Shown: positions 42,707 through 51,400, counted from the stretch's first letter. The stretch is DNA of 64,000 nucleotides from Mucilaginibacter aquaedulcis (GCF_030409325.1 NZ_JAUFPR010000008.1:124001-188000); one strand, 5' to 3'. Program-made: numbers and translations. The notes: generated by a model from the letters alone, not told the origin.

Positions 42707-45436
42707 ATGGGCCTGACTGAATACGCCAAGAAGCGGGATTTTAAAAAGACCGCTGAACCCAAAGCCGGGAAAAGTAAAGACAAAGACCACCTGATCTTTG
42801 TGGTACAGAAACATGATGCCTCCAGGCTTCATTATGATTTCCGGCTGGAAATGGACGGCGTTCTGAAAAGCTGGGCTATACCGAAAGGGCCGTCATTGGA
42901 CCCGAAAGTCAAACACCTGGCCATGATGGTGGAAGATCACCCCTTCGATTACCTGAATTTTGAAGGGATTATCCCTAAGGGAGAATATGGCGGCGGGACA
43001 GTCATCGTTTGGGACGAAGGTACCTATGAACCTATCGAGCCGATTAAGGGTAAAAAAGCGCAGGAAAAACACCTGCTAAAACAATTGGCATCTGGTCAGT
43101 TAAAGATCAAACTTCACGGTGAAAAATTAAATGGTGAATTTGCGATGGTAAAGACTCATGGGATGGGTGAGAATGGATGGCTGATGATCAAGCATAAAGA
43201 TGATTATGCGACCAGCGACGATATCACCAAAAAGGATAAATCAGTACTTTCCGGCAAAACCATAGACCAGATGGCCAAAACCAGTGAGAAAGTTTGGCAT
43301 CACGGCCATGAAGAGGACGTGATGCCGGATGAAGAACTGGCTGAAGAAGTTGCGGCCAACGAACCTGTAGAAGTCGATGTAAAGAAGCTATTAAAGGCAG
43401 CACCCAAATCGAAAGTGCCGGCGAACATCAAACCGATGAAAGCTACTTTAGTGGATGAACCTTTTGACGAACCAGGATGGTTGTTTGAAGTAAAGTGGGA
43501 CGGCTACCGCGCTATCGCCAATATCCAGCAAGATGAGGTATCGCTGATATCACGTAACAACCTTCCTTTTGAGAAATATTACCCGATCAATGATGCCCTT
43601 AAAAAGTGGGGCATGAACGCAGTTTTGGATGGCGAGTTGCTGGTGCTGAACGAAAAAGGGATATCCGATTTTGGTGCCATGCAGAACTGGCGCAGCGAAG
43701 CGGACGGTAACCTGGTTTTTTATATTTTCGATATTCTGTGGTACAAGGGCAAAAACCTGATGGGCCTGCCGCTGGGTGAAAGGCAGGCGATCCTGAAAGA
43801 AATACTGCCCACTGATAATGACCACATCCGCCAAAGCAAAGTGTTCGACGCCAACGGCATCGACTTCTTCGCCGCAGCGGAAAGAATGGGTCTCGAGGGG
43901 ATCATCGCCAAAAAAGCGGACAGCGTATATACTTCCGACCTGCGCAGCAAAGAATGGCTGAAGGTCAAAGTACAGCGCAGGCAGGAAGTAGTCATCGCCG
44001 GTTTCACCAAAAATGAAGGCACAGCCAAATCGTTCAGCGCCCTGGTGCTCGGTGTGTACGACGGCAAAGACAACCTGCAATTTGTAGGCAAAGTCGGTAC
44101 CGGTTTTTCTGATAAACTTCAAAAAGAAATGATGGTACAATTTACGCCGCTCATTAGTAAAAAAAGCCCGTTTGATTATGAAGTGGATGTCGATAAACCC
44201 ACCCGGTTCCGACCTAAACGCATGGGTGCCAAACCGACCTGGCTAAAACCAGAACTGGTTTGCGAAGTGTCCTTTGCAGAAGTAACCAGTGATGGTGTAT
44301 TCCGTCAGGCCTCCTTTAAGGGTATGCGTGCGGATAAAAAAGCTAAAGATGTGATTTTAGAAACGCCAGCGGACACGGATGCAACGGTGGCTGAGGCAGA
44401 ATCCGCTACCGAAAATAAACCGGAGGCCACTTCAAAGCTCAACGGTAAAAGCCAGAGCAAACACAGCGAACTGATACTTGAACCGGTTAAACATACTGAC
44501 CGAAAAACACTCCTGAATCCGACGGAAGATACGCAGACAAAAAAGGTTTGCGGGCATGAGCTCAAGTTCAACCATGTGACCAAACTTTACTGGCCGGAAG
44601 ACAAGATCACTAAAGGTGACATGCTCAACTATTATTATAAGGTGGGCGAATTTATGATGCCATACCTGAAAGACCGGCCGATGTCGCTGAACCGTTTTCC
44701 GGGCGGAATACATGGCCAAAGCTTTTATCAGAAGAACGTAACCGATAAAGCGCCGGACTGGGCCAAAACCTTCGATCATGTAACCGATGAAGGTAAAGTC
44801 ACGAAATATCTGGTAGCTACCGATGAGGCCAGTTTGTTATGGATGAACGCTTTGGGTTGCATCGAGATCAATCCCTGGTTCAGCCGTGCAGAAACGCCGG
44901 ATAACCCGGATTACTGCGTGATCGATCTGGACCCGGATAAACACACTTATGACCAGGTGGTAGAAGCGGCAAGAATAACAAAAGATGTACTGGATGCCAT
45001 TGATGTACCCAGCTATCCGAAAACCTCGGGTTCCACAGGAATGCACATCTATATCCCACTGGGCGGGAAATACAGTTACCAGCAATCGCAGATCTTTGCC
45101 AATATTATTGTCAAGCACGTGCATGAACAGATCCCTGATTTTACCAGCCTGGAGCGGAGCATTGCTGCGCGTAAAGGTAAAATGTACCTCGACTTTTTAC
45201 AGAACCGCCCTGGTGCTACAATTGCCGGCCCTTATTCACTGCGGCCAAAACCCGGCGCGACAGTTTCTATGCCACTGAGCTGGGATGAAGTGAAACCGGG
45301 GCTGACCATCCAGCACTTCAATATTCACAACGCACTTGACCGCCTCAAAGAAACAGGCGATTTATTTCATGGCGTATTGGGCGAAGGTATAGACCTTGAA
45401 AAAACTTTAAAAAAGGCGCAGGCTACATTCAAATAG
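42707..45436 (+). CDS. ligD: ATP-dependent DNA ligase D (phosphoesterase-ligase-polymerase)
   Basis: This end-joining ligase has 909 residues in the order PE-Lig-Pol. Phosphoesterase, residues about 27-190: HDASRLHYDFRLEMDG (His36, His42, Asp44) and HPFDYLNFEG. Ligase, about 240-530: adenylated Lys263 in EVKWDGYRAIA, later GLEGIIAKK and EWLKVK. Primase-polymerase, about 620-905: SLNRFPGGIHGQSFYQKN, the metal pair in IDLDPD (Asp740/Asp742), KTSGSTGMHIYIPL and RPGATIAGPYSLRPK. It repairs double-strand breaks with Ku (49103-49873). It is flanked by two unknown genes and separated from Ku by about 4 kb. Complete and intact. Confidence 0.97.
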   Translation: MGLTEYAKKRDFKKTAEPKAGKSKDKDHLIFVVQKHDASRLHYDFRLEMDGVLKSWAIPKGPSLDPKVKHLAMMVEDHPFDYLNFEGIIPKGEYGGGTVIVWDEGTYEPIEPIKGKKAQEKHLLKQLASGQLKIKLHGEKLNGEFAMVKTHGMGENGWLMIKHKDDYATSDDITKKDKSVLSGKTIDQMAKTSEKVWHHGHEEDVMPDEELAEEVAANEPVEVDVKKLLKAAPKSKVPANIKPMKATLVDEPFDEPGWLFEVKWDGYRAIANIQQDEVSLISRNNLPFEKYYPINDALKKWGMNAVLDGELLVLNEKGISDFGAMQNWRSEADGNLVFYIFDILWYKGKNLMGLPLGERQAILKEILPTDNDHIRQSKVFDANGIDFFAAAERMGLEGIIAKKADSVYTSDLRSKEWLKVKVQRRQEVVIAGFTKNEGTAKSFSALVLGVYDGKDNLQFVGKVGTGFSDKLQKEMMVQFTPLISKKSPFDYEVDVDKPTRFRPKRMGAKPTWLKPELVCEVSFAEVTSDGVFRQASFKGMRADKKAKDVILETPADTDATVAEAESATENKPEATSKLNGKSQSKHSELILEPVKHTDRKTLLNPTEDTQTKKVCGHELKFNHVTKLYWPEDKITKGDMLNYYYKVGEFMMPYLKDRPMSLNRFPGGIHGQSFYQKNVTDKAPDWAKTFDHVTDEGKVTKYLVATDEASLLWMNALGCIEINPWFSRAETPDNPDYCVIDLDPDKHTYDQVVEAARITKDVLDAIDVPSYPKTSGSTGMHIYIPLGGKYSYQQSQIFANIIVKHVHEQIPDFTSLERSIAARKGKMYLDFLQNRPGATIAGPYSLRPKPGATVSMPLSWDEVKPGLTIQHFNIHNALDRLKETGDLFHGVLGEGIDLEKTLKKAQATFK

Positions 45437-45437
45437 C

Positions 45438-45878
45438 ATGAAAAAAATAACAAGCAGCATCATAGGCGGGATCGCCGGAGCTGGCGCATTAAATATCCTG
45501 CACCAGGCGGTCAAACAATTTGATCACCTAGCGCCGCGCGTCGATTTGGTGGGCGAAGAAGCCATCACCAAATCCTTAGAGAAAGCAGGCATTACACCGA
45601 CTACCGGAAATACTTTATTTACGATCACGATGGCTGCTGACCTGCTCAGTAATGCGGCCTATTATAGTTTGATCGGTACCGGTAAACGAAAACAACTGCC
45701 TTACATCGGTGCGATTACCGGTTTTGCGGCAGGTTTTGGCGCTTTAACACTCACTAAGCCAATGGGCCTGAGCGACGCACCGGTAACGCGGACAGGTAAA
45801 ACAAAATTTTTGACCGTTGCCTGGTACACATTAGGTGGTTTAGTTGCTGGTAGTATAATGAAGGCTTTGCGCAAGTAA
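45438..45878 (+). CDS. Glycine-rich small membrane protein
   Basis: The protein has 146 residues. It begins KKITSSIIGGIAGAGALNIL, has a central amphipathic segment (DLVGEEAITKSLEKAGIT) and two or three weak membrane helices (LPYIGAITGFAAGFGALTL, WYTLGGLVAGSIMKAL). It starts one base after the LigD stop (TAGC ATG), so it is co-transcribed. The family is unknown to me. The repeated GxxxG style suggests a helical inner-membrane protein. Confidence 0.7.
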   Translation: MKKITSSIIGGIAGAGALNILHQAVKQFDHLAPRVDLVGEEAITKSLEKAGITPTTGNTLFTITMAADLLSNAAYYSLIGTGKRKQLPYIGAITGFAAGFGALTLTKPMGLSDAPVTRTGKTKFLTVAWYTLGGLVAGSIMKALRK

Positions 45879-45924
45879 AGCTTTTGCCTTAAAGGCATTG
45901 GGAAAGGATTTGAAGGCTGAAAAA

Positions 45925-46063
45925 CTATTTGCAGCGCCTGCATCTATCCGAGCAAAATTTAACTTCGTCCCAAACTTTTTCCCACTTTTTTGCGTCAGCT
46001 AAAAAGCTTTCCGCAGGTGGCGCAAATCTTTTCGGGCAGATTTACTTTCTTAACCCCTTTCAT
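45925..46063 (-). pseudogene. DUF2256-like zinc-ribbon gene, nonsense and frameshift
   Basis: From an ATG at 46063 the first part reads MKGVKKVNLPEKICATCGKL, then FS, then a TGA where the family has Trp (FTWRKKWEK-type). In another frame KKWEKVWDEVKFCSDRCRRC continues to a TAG at 45925. The family pattern is CxxC...F-x-WRKKW-x2-W-x-EVK-(F/Y)CS-x-RC. A TGG-to-TGA change plus one extra A in the following A-run explain both defects. It overlaps the end of the DUF4385 gene by 14 bases. Confidence 0.7.
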
Positions 46064-46532
46064 GTTTCCACTGTTTTTTTAACCGGCTATATTGTTCGTT
46101 GGCTTCAGCGGTTTTCCAGCTGCTGAAAAAGACGGCCGCTGCTCTGGCTTTTTCGACTTCTCCGGTGCCTTTTTCTAATTGCTGATAATGGTGTTCCTGA
46201 TCATATTTTTTGCCTCCCTTGTAATTGGCATACCGACGGGCACGGGTAAAGCCCATCTGTAAATATTTGCGGGCCATATCAGCGCCAACAAAATCGTCTT
46301 CAGCGAGGTACTTCAAGAACAGCTCGTAAATTTTGGCACTGCTTTCTTTGGCAATGGCTTCTGTTTTAAACCGCCAGTATGGGCCGATCTCACTTTTGTA
46401 AGGCTCACAGATCAGCACGCCTTGTTCACCTTTACCAACCTGGTATTGTTCAGGATGCGCCCGGTAATCGGTTCCAGGGTACCAGGCATATTTGCTGCTA
46501 TCGAAGTTAAGGTAACTGGGCTGATCAGACAT
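46050..46532 (-). CDS. DUF4385 protein
   Basis: The protein has 160 residues from the ATG at 46532; an ATG at 46559 lies inside the exonuclease gene. Blocks: YLNFDSSKYAWYPGTDYRAH, KGEQGVLICEPYKSEIGPYW, DFVGADMARKYLQMGFTRAR and RYANYKGGKKY. These are the DUF4385 features. It is a compact soluble protein of unknown activity; the many Arg/Lys/Tyr residues and its location suggest nucleic-acid work, but this is inference. It follows the exonuclease III gene with 2 bases between stop and start, so it is coupled with it. Confidence 0.85.
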   Translation of the reverse strand: MSDQPSYLNFDSSKYAWYPGTDYRAHPEQYQVGKGEQGVLICEPYKSEIGPYWRFKTEAIAKESSAKIYELFLKYLAEDDFVGADMARKYLQMGFTRARRYANYKGGKKYDQEHHYQQLEKGTGEVEKARAAAVFFSSWKTAEANEQYSRLKKQWKHERG

Positions 46533-46534
46533 GA

Positions 46535-47311
46535 TTAAATTTCCTTTAGCTGAATCCATACGGGCGCATGATCGCTGGAATGCTCCCAGCCGCGCACCTC
46601 GTTATCTACGCCTGCCGATTGTAATCGCTGCGCCAACATCGGATCAAGCAGAAAAAGATCCAGGCGTAAACCGGCGTTCCGGCCGTATGCATTCCGGAGA
46701 TAATCCCAGAAAGTATAAATGCGTTCATCAGGAAATAGCGTGCGGATGGCATCTGTCCAGCCTGTTTTAAGCAGTTCCCGCCAAAGCTTGCGGGCTTCCG
46801 GGCGGAACAATGCATTATGTACATATTTCTCCGGTTTGTAAGTATCCAGCTCGGTGGGCATAATGTTGTAATCACCAATCAGCGCCACCGGTAAACCGAA
46901 ACCCTGCAATTTCCTGCCATGTGCATTCAGCCGCTTGATCCATTTTAACTTGTAATCGAACTTGGGGCCGGGAAAGGGATTTCCGTTAGGCAGGTACAAA
47001 CAGCCGATCACTATGCCGTTAATGAAAGCTTCCAGGAAACGGCTGTGCTTATCATCCGGGTCGCCATCCAGTCCGCGCCGCGTTTCCTGAATCTGGCCAT
47101 AGCGCGATAATATCGCCACCCCGTTCCAGCTTTTTTGCCCCTGCCAGATCGCGTGATAACCCGCCTCAAGTAGCGCTTGTTTGGGGAATTTATGATCCTC
47201 ACATTTAAGTTCCTGTAAGCATACGACGTCCGGCCCGGTTTCCTTGAGCCAGCGCAATAGGTTTTCCAGGCGGCCATTGATGCCGTTGATATTATAAGAG
47301 GCGATCTTCAT
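46535..47311 (-). CDS. xth: Exodeoxyribonuclease III / AP endonuclease
   Basis: The 258-residue enzyme is of the EEP superfamily: MKIASYNINGINGRLENLLR (Asn8), the metal-binding VVCLQELKCED (Glu34), NGVAILSRY, LPVALIGDYNIMPTELD (Asp and Asn of the active site), RLDLFLLD and the closing SSDHAPVWI (Asp-His). It cleaves at abasic sites and removes 3' blocking groups, which prepares ends for the LigD/Ku pathway. The start overlaps the stop of the proline-rich gene (ATGA), and its stop is 2 bases before the DUF4385 gene. Confidence 0.95.
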   Translation of the reverse strand: MKIASYNINGINGRLENLLRWLKETGPDVVCLQELKCEDHKFPKQALLEAGYHAIWQGQKSWNGVAILSRYGQIQETRRGLDGDPDDKHSRFLEAFINGIVIGCLYLPNGNPFPGPKFDYKLKWIKRLNAHGRKLQGFGLPVALIGDYNIMPTELDTYKPEKYVHNALFRPEARKLWRELLKTGWTDAIRTLFPDERIYTFWDYLRNAYGRNAGLRLDLFLLDPMLAQRLQSAGVDNEVRGWEHSSDHAPVWIQLKEI

Positions 47312-47514
47312 GATTGGGGATCAGTGGTACCGTCGGGATTGCGCGGTTGCTCTTCGGGCGGGTGAACGCCCGGAGGTAATTCTTCCGGTTCACGCGGCGG
47401 GTCTTCTTCAGGAATTGCTGGTTCTTCCGGATCGGTGGGCCGCTCAATCTCCGGCTGTTTGCCCGGTAGCGGCATTTCAGGTTGCTCGCCGGGAAAAGTG
47501 TTGTGCTTTGTCAT
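47308..47514 (-). CDS. Proline/glutamate-rich small protein
   Basis: 68 residues from the ATG at 47514: MTKHNTFPGEQPEMPLPGKQ, PEIERPTDPEEPAIPEEDPP and GVHPPEEQPRNPDGTTDPQS. It is disordered, strongly acidic and proline-rich. The stop overlaps the xth start by four bases (ATGA), so it is translated together with exonuclease III. Divergent promoter region with the XseA-like gene is only about 45 bases. Confidence 0.65.
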   Translation of the reverse strand: MTKHNTFPGEQPEMPLPGKQPEIERPTDPEEPAIPEEDPPREPEELPPGVHPPEEQPRNPDGTTDPQS

Positions 47515-47560
47515 ACCAGAACAACCGCTATTAAGTGTTTTTGTTCGTAATTTAGCCGCA

Positions 47561-48748
47561 ATGGAAACTGAAGGTTCGCAACTGATCACTTATTCACCAG
47601 CCGCCGTATTGAACTTATTCAATAATTCGATTTCCGTTAATCAGGCCAGGCGGATCATTCAACTAAAAGGTGTTTACATTCCCGGAAAAAATTCCGTTTA
47701 CAGTGGTTATTATTATGACACTTTCCGGGACGAATCCTCGGAAACCGCGATCACCATATTGGTGCCGCCGCTGATCCGCAATGAGCTTCAACCCAATAAA
47801 ACGGTAACCGTTACGGGTTTTATTACAAGGCGTATTGTTAATGCATCCGGCAGTATCCAGATCCAGCTGACGGTTACAGATTTGGTGGAACAAACGCAAA
47901 ACAAGTATTCGGATGAGGAGATCAAAAAGATTGAACTCATGCAGGCGAAAGCCAATGCGGGTTACCGGGATGTTTATAGCTGGCTGAAGGAAAATATCAT
48001 CACGGAACAAACTTTCAAAATCGGCATCATCATCGGAAAATCCGGTATTATTGATAGCGACATTAAACACCAACTGCGGGAATCTATCGGATTTTATAAC
48101 CTGAGCTTTCACCGGGTAAACCTGAGCTCGGAGCAGGAAATCCTGGCGGCAATGGACCGGCTGAATGCCGAGCATTACGGTCTGATCGCCATCTCGCGTG
48201 GCGGGGGTGAGAACCTGGATATTTTTAACAAATTGAATTTGGCAGAAAAGGCGGTCGGCCTGGAATCTTTATTTATTACAGCCATCGGCCACAAAGATGA
48301 TGTGACCCTGCTGCAAAAAGTTGCCGACAAGTCTTTTATTACGCCCTCTGAGCTGGGCCAGTTTTTCAATGATACCTACAATCATACGGTTGAGGAATTG
48401 CAAAATTCCCGGGCCAAATTGATAGATTCCGTCAAAGCCCAGCTCGACGCCAATTATCGCAAAGAGATCGATAATTTGAATGAAAAGCTGAAGGCTAATG
48501 AAGAACTTCGCGTTAAAACTGCCGGCGATCTGGAAAAGGTGTACCAGGAAAAGATAGCCTTACTGAACAGCCAGCTCAACGGCGGCCTGCAGTTGCAAAC
48601 AGAAAAAGTCGCCGTGCTCCATGAGCAGATCAGTGCTTATAAGGCGCAGGTTTCCAGCTTGGAAAATAAAACAGGTACAAACTGGACACTGCTGGTGATT
48701 GCCATTATCCTGGGTGTTGTGGTCGGCTACCTGCTTAACCGGCATTAA
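47561..48748 (+). CDS. Membrane-anchored XseA-like (exonuclease VII large subunit) protein
   Basis: The protein has 395 residues from the ATG at 47561. Residues about 15-120 form an OB-like part (ISVNQARRIIQLKGVYIPGK, TAITILVPPL, VTVTGFITRRIV). Residues about 140-275 have the XseA catalytic block: GIIIGKSGIIDSDI, AISRGGGENLDIFNK (Arg213), TAIGHKDDVTLLQKVADKSF and ITPSELGQFF. Then comes a long coiled coil (VEELQNSRAKLIDSVKAQLD onward), and residues about 374-391 form a membrane helix (LLVIAIILGVVVGYLL). Usual XseA ends in a coiled coil but has no such anchor, and no xseB gene is next to it. It is an unusual nuclease homologue of the repair block. Confidence 0.8.
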   Translation: METEGSQLITYSPAAVLNLFNNSISVNQARRIIQLKGVYIPGKNSVYSGYYYDTFRDESSETAITILVPPLIRNELQPNKTVTVTGFITRRIVNASGSIQIQLTVTDLVEQTQNKYSDEEIKKIELMQAKANAGYRDVYSWLKENIITEQTFKIGIIIGKSGIIDSDIKHQLRESIGFYNLSFHRVNLSSEQEILAAMDRLNAEHYGLIAISRGGGENLDIFNKLNLAEKAVGLESLFITAIGHKDDVTLLQKVADKSFITPSELGQFFNDTYNHTVEELQNSRAKLIDSVKAQLDANYRKEIDNLNEKLKANEELRVKTAGDLEKVYQEKIALLNSQLNGGLQLQTEKVAVLHEQISAYKAQVSSLENKTGTNWTLLVIAIILGVVVGYLLNRH

Positions 48749-48759
48749 GGTTTAACTGT

Positions 48760-49101
48760 TCAAATATCCGGCTCCTGATAGGATTCGATGAACACAGCGA
48801 GGTATGCTTGTTCGGCGACGTTTAATACCTGGCCTTCAAAATGCTTAACACTGCCCTGCTCAAATACAAATTTTCCAAGATAATCCGGATTTTGCTCGTC
48901 CGGAAGCGTCTCATGATCTTCATGTAATTTGGCAGGCCAGGTAAATAAATGCGTGTCATCTCCTAAAGCGTCCTTATAAATTTCAAAAACACCGGTGCTC
49001 CTCATGCCTTGTTTTCCATCGTTTTCAAGGAGAGGTTCGATAATAATATATCGGTCGTAGCCATCTGCCTGGGGAATGCTGGTTTGTACGGGGTTAATCA
49101 T
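48760..49101 (-). CDS. Hypothetical protein, repair block
   Basis: The protein has 113 residues and starts MINPVQTSIPQADGYDRYII, with EPLLENDGKQGMRSTGVFEI, DDTHLFTWPAKLHEDHETL, DEQNPDYLGKFVFEQ and a final helix VLNVAEQAYLAVFIESY. It is acidic and soluble. It starts one base after the Ku gene ends, in the same direction. It has weak similarity in layout to 51518-51865 and possibly 42134-42658 (a beta part with YLG/YCG and a last helix). Function unknown. Confidence 0.65.
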   Translation of the reverse strand: MINPVQTSIPQADGYDRYIIIEPLLENDGKQGMRSTGVFEIYKDALGDDTHLFTWPAKLHEDHETLPDEQNPDYLGKFVFEQGSVKHFEGQVLNVAEQAYLAVFIESYQEPDI

Positions 49102-49102
49102 A

Positions 49103-49873
49103 TCAGGCTCCTTTTTTAGCGGTTAAACTGCTCATTAACTGATCGTACAGGTCATCGTTTTTTGCCGCTTTCGGTTTCAATTTTTTTATAGTCGGGCGTT
49201 TGCCTTTCGCCTTTTGCTCAATAATGTTCATCAATTCTGTATGATATTCATCTTTATACTTCGATAAATCCAACGGCTCGGCATATTGCTCGATCAATGC
49301 CAAACCCATTTTCAACTCTTTATCGCTGACAGAAATTTTATCATCCAGTTTAAGTTCTTCCTGGTCACGGATCTGCTGGGCGAACCGGATACGGGTAACC
49401 ACAATATCTTTCTCTACCGGGTGTACGATACATAAACTTTCGGTACTGCGCAACACAAAACGCGCTAGTCCTGCTTTACCCGACTTCTTCAACGCTTCCA
49501 GCAACAAGGCGTAAGCTTTGTTATTTTTAGTTGCAGGTTCTGTATAGTAAGATGTCTCATAATACATCGGGTTAACTGACGTGACATCCACAAAGCTTTC
49601 GATCTCTATAACCTTGGATTTCTCCGGTGCCGCCGCCTCAAAGTCGGCATCTTCAATGATCACATAGTCATCATTGTATTTGTAACCCTTCACGATCTTA
49701 TCGTAGGGGACTTCCTTTTTGGTATTTTCGTTTACCCGTTGGAATTTTATATGCGCATGGTCTCTACTATCCAGCATATCCAGGTCAAGCCGGGTTTCCT
49801 GTACCGCCGAAAATAATTTGATGGGTATGCTTACCAGGCCAAACCCAATAGAACCTGTCCAAATGCTTCTCAT
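49103..49873 (-). CDS. ku: Ku protein, non-homologous end joining
   Basis: The 256-residue bacterial Ku has the core barrel: MRSIWTGSIGFGLVSIPIKL, FSAVQETRLDLDMLD, HIKFQRVNENTKKEVPYDK, YETSYYTEPATKNNKAYALL, ALKKSGKAGLARFVLRSTES and ELKMGLALIEQYAEPLDLSK. It binds double-strand-break ends as a ring-shaped homodimer and recruits LigD (42707-45436). The C-terminus is lysine-rich, as usual for bacterial Ku, and helps DNA binding. The start overlaps the preceding small gene by four bases (ATGA). Confidence 0.96.
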   Translation of the reverse strand: MRSIWTGSIGFGLVSIPIKLFSAVQETRLDLDMLDSRDHAHIKFQRVNENTKKEVPYDKIVKGYKYNDDYVIIEDADFEAAAPEKSKVIEIESFVDVTSVNPMYYETSYYTEPATKNNKAYALLLEALKKSGKAGLARFVLRSTESLCIVHPVEKDIVVTRIRFAQQIRDQEELKLDDKISVSDKELKMGLALIEQYAEPLDLSKYKDEYHTELMNIIEQKAKGKRPTIKKLKPKAAKNDDLYDQLMSSLTAKKGA

Positions 49874-50142
49874 TGCTTTAGTTTTCTAATATTATCATTA
49901 ACACCATGCGGGTGATGTGCCTCTATTTTATCGGCCAGCAAGTGAAGGAGTTCTTCATTCACCTTGCCGGGGTTTTCGCAGATATGCAAAAAATCGTGAT
50001 CGTCCGGTGTGAAGCTCGCGACATACGCACCGTTCTCAAATACCCGGAATTTGCATTTGTCCTCCACCTGGTGCATAAATTCTCCTACCTCAAAATGGTG
50101 TACCTCTTTATCCTTGCTTATCGTGATCGCATAATTTTCCAT
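49870..50142 (-). CDS. Small hypothetical protein in the Ku operon
   Basis: The 90-residue protein begins MENYAITISKDKEVHHFEVG, then EFMHQVEDKCKFRVFENGAY, VASFTPDDHDFLHICENPGK and LLHLLADKIEAHHPHGVNDN. It is a compact beta-strand part followed by a helix. It precedes ku with an ATGA overlap, so the two are coupled and may act together. Family not recognised. Histidine-rich stretches (EAHHPHG) could bind a metal. Confidence 0.65.
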   Translation of the reverse strand: MENYAITISKDKEVHHFEVGEFMHQVEDKCKFRVFENGAYVASFTPDDHDFLHICENPGKVNEELLHLLADKIEAHHPHGVNDNIRKLKQ

Positions 50143-50402
50143 AGCTATACAACCATTTCATAATCAGATTGTTTAAGGTTTAAATTGCCTGGAGAGGAAT
50201 TCCGCAGGTTCCCTATAGCCAACACCTAACGGCGTAGTGAAAATTATCATATTCGGGATACGTTGATCGCCATGCCGTCCGAGGCGACGGTGTGATCATC
50301 GCGAAGGAGTACACGATATCCTTGGAGCTGGCGTGTGACATACGGCCAAACAGGGAATTACTCAAAGATATTTGTAATCATATTGCAGTGCACTACGATC
50401 AA

Positions 50403-50740
50403 ATGAATATGAATAATACTGACCTAAAACGATTTCTCGACGCCCAATTGCGTGATTATAAAACGACTTTTTCGGAGATAATGTCAGGCCGCAAGCGCAG
50501 TTACTGGATGTGGTATATCTTTCCGCAGGTTGCCGGACTTGGGTACAGTGAACGGCACAGTTTTATGCAATCAAAATTAGGAATGAAGCAATAGCTTATT
50601 TACCTCATCCGGTTTTGGGTAAACCTCTTGTAGCGTTAACAAATGCGCAGCTTGATCTCCGGGAGAACAACACCAAAGGGTGATAGGTAGCCCCGACGCA
50701 ATGAAGCTTAAAGGTCAAATAAACCATTTGTTTGTCTCTT
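50403..50740 (+). pseudogene. DUF1810 protein, broken by frameshifts
   Basis: From the ATG at 50403 the frame reads DLKRFLDAQLRDYKTTFSEI, then MSGRKRSYWMWYIFPQVAGL and GYSE. Near 50560 the sensible frame changes and reads FYAIKIRNEAIAYLPHPVLG, then KPLVALTNAQLDLRE. After about 50683 a third frame carries the family block IGSPDAMKLKGQINHLF. DUF1810 members are one continuous chain of about 140 residues with exactly these blocks. One or two indels plus a loss of about 15 residues have broken it. The open frame to 50934 does not fit the family after about 50740. Confidence 0.75.
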
Positions 50741-50920
50741 TTAAAATGGCAAAATTTTCAATACGCAGATCCCCGCTAATCCAAGCCGACACCTTGATGA
50801 AGGCCTTTATCGAATCGGAGACAGGTGTCGCGGAAAAAACGAAAAGCGTTTTCCCGCATTTTTCCTTACTTAACCGCAACCGTTTCAGGCAGATAATCGG
50901 TATTAAAGGCAAGCAGCGGA

Positions 50921-51400
50921 TCAGCGAGATTTGACATGGTTGTTTTGGTAGGGTCTTTTATAATTGACAGACTTGCGGTGCTGATTTTCATTGGCTGCGT
51001 CAATGGAGTGGGTGCAGGTGAGGTCATCTTCCTTTTCAGCGAGGTCAGACAGCGTCACATAAAATTTATGGAGCTGGTCCAATTCATCCTCCGTTAAATC
51101 TTCAATATCCACCATACGATTACTGGTACCTTCATGTGACGCCAGCAGTTCGTTTAACTTCAAGTGGATGGCCTTGGAATCCTTGTTTTGTGATTTCTGG
51201 ATCAGAAAAACCATCAGGAAAGTGACGATCGTCGTCCCGGTATTGATCACCAGCTGCCAGGTATCGGAATAGTGAAACAACGGGCCGGATATACCCCATA
51301 CAATGATCACTCCAAAGGCGATCATAAAAGCGGCGGAACTGCCGGTTGCGATCGTAGCCCAGTTGGCGAACCGCTCAAATAAGTTTTTCTTTTTTTTCAT
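50921..51400 (-). CDS. Low-affinity iron permease-like membrane protein
   Basis: The protein has 159 residues, starting KKKKNLFERFANWATIATGS, with two membrane helices at about residues 17-39 (SAAFMIAFGVIIVWGISGPL) and 50-66 (VINTGTTIVTFLMVFLIQKS). The pattern NWATIATGSSAAF...FHYSDTWQL...NTGTTI-x-TFLMVFLIQ-x-SQNKD is that of the low-affinity iron permease family (PF04120) of bacterial small members. The C-terminal half is a cytoplasmic helical tail with many acids. Iron transport is not proven for such small proteins. A degenerate copy of its 3' end is at 20934-21019. Confidence 0.85.
   Translation of the reverse strand: MKKKKNLFERFANWATIATGSSAAFMIAFGVIIVWGISGPLFHYSDTWQLVINTGTTIVTFLMVFLIQKSQNKDSKAIHLKLNELLASHEGTSNRMVDIEDLTEDELDQLHKFYVTLSDLAEKEDDLTCTHSIDAANENQHRKSVNYKRPYQNNHVKSR

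Noticed and set aside
43550..45124. Several minus-strand ORFs inside ligD
   Set aside because: Antisense shadows of the LigD reading frame, typical of long GC-moderate genes.
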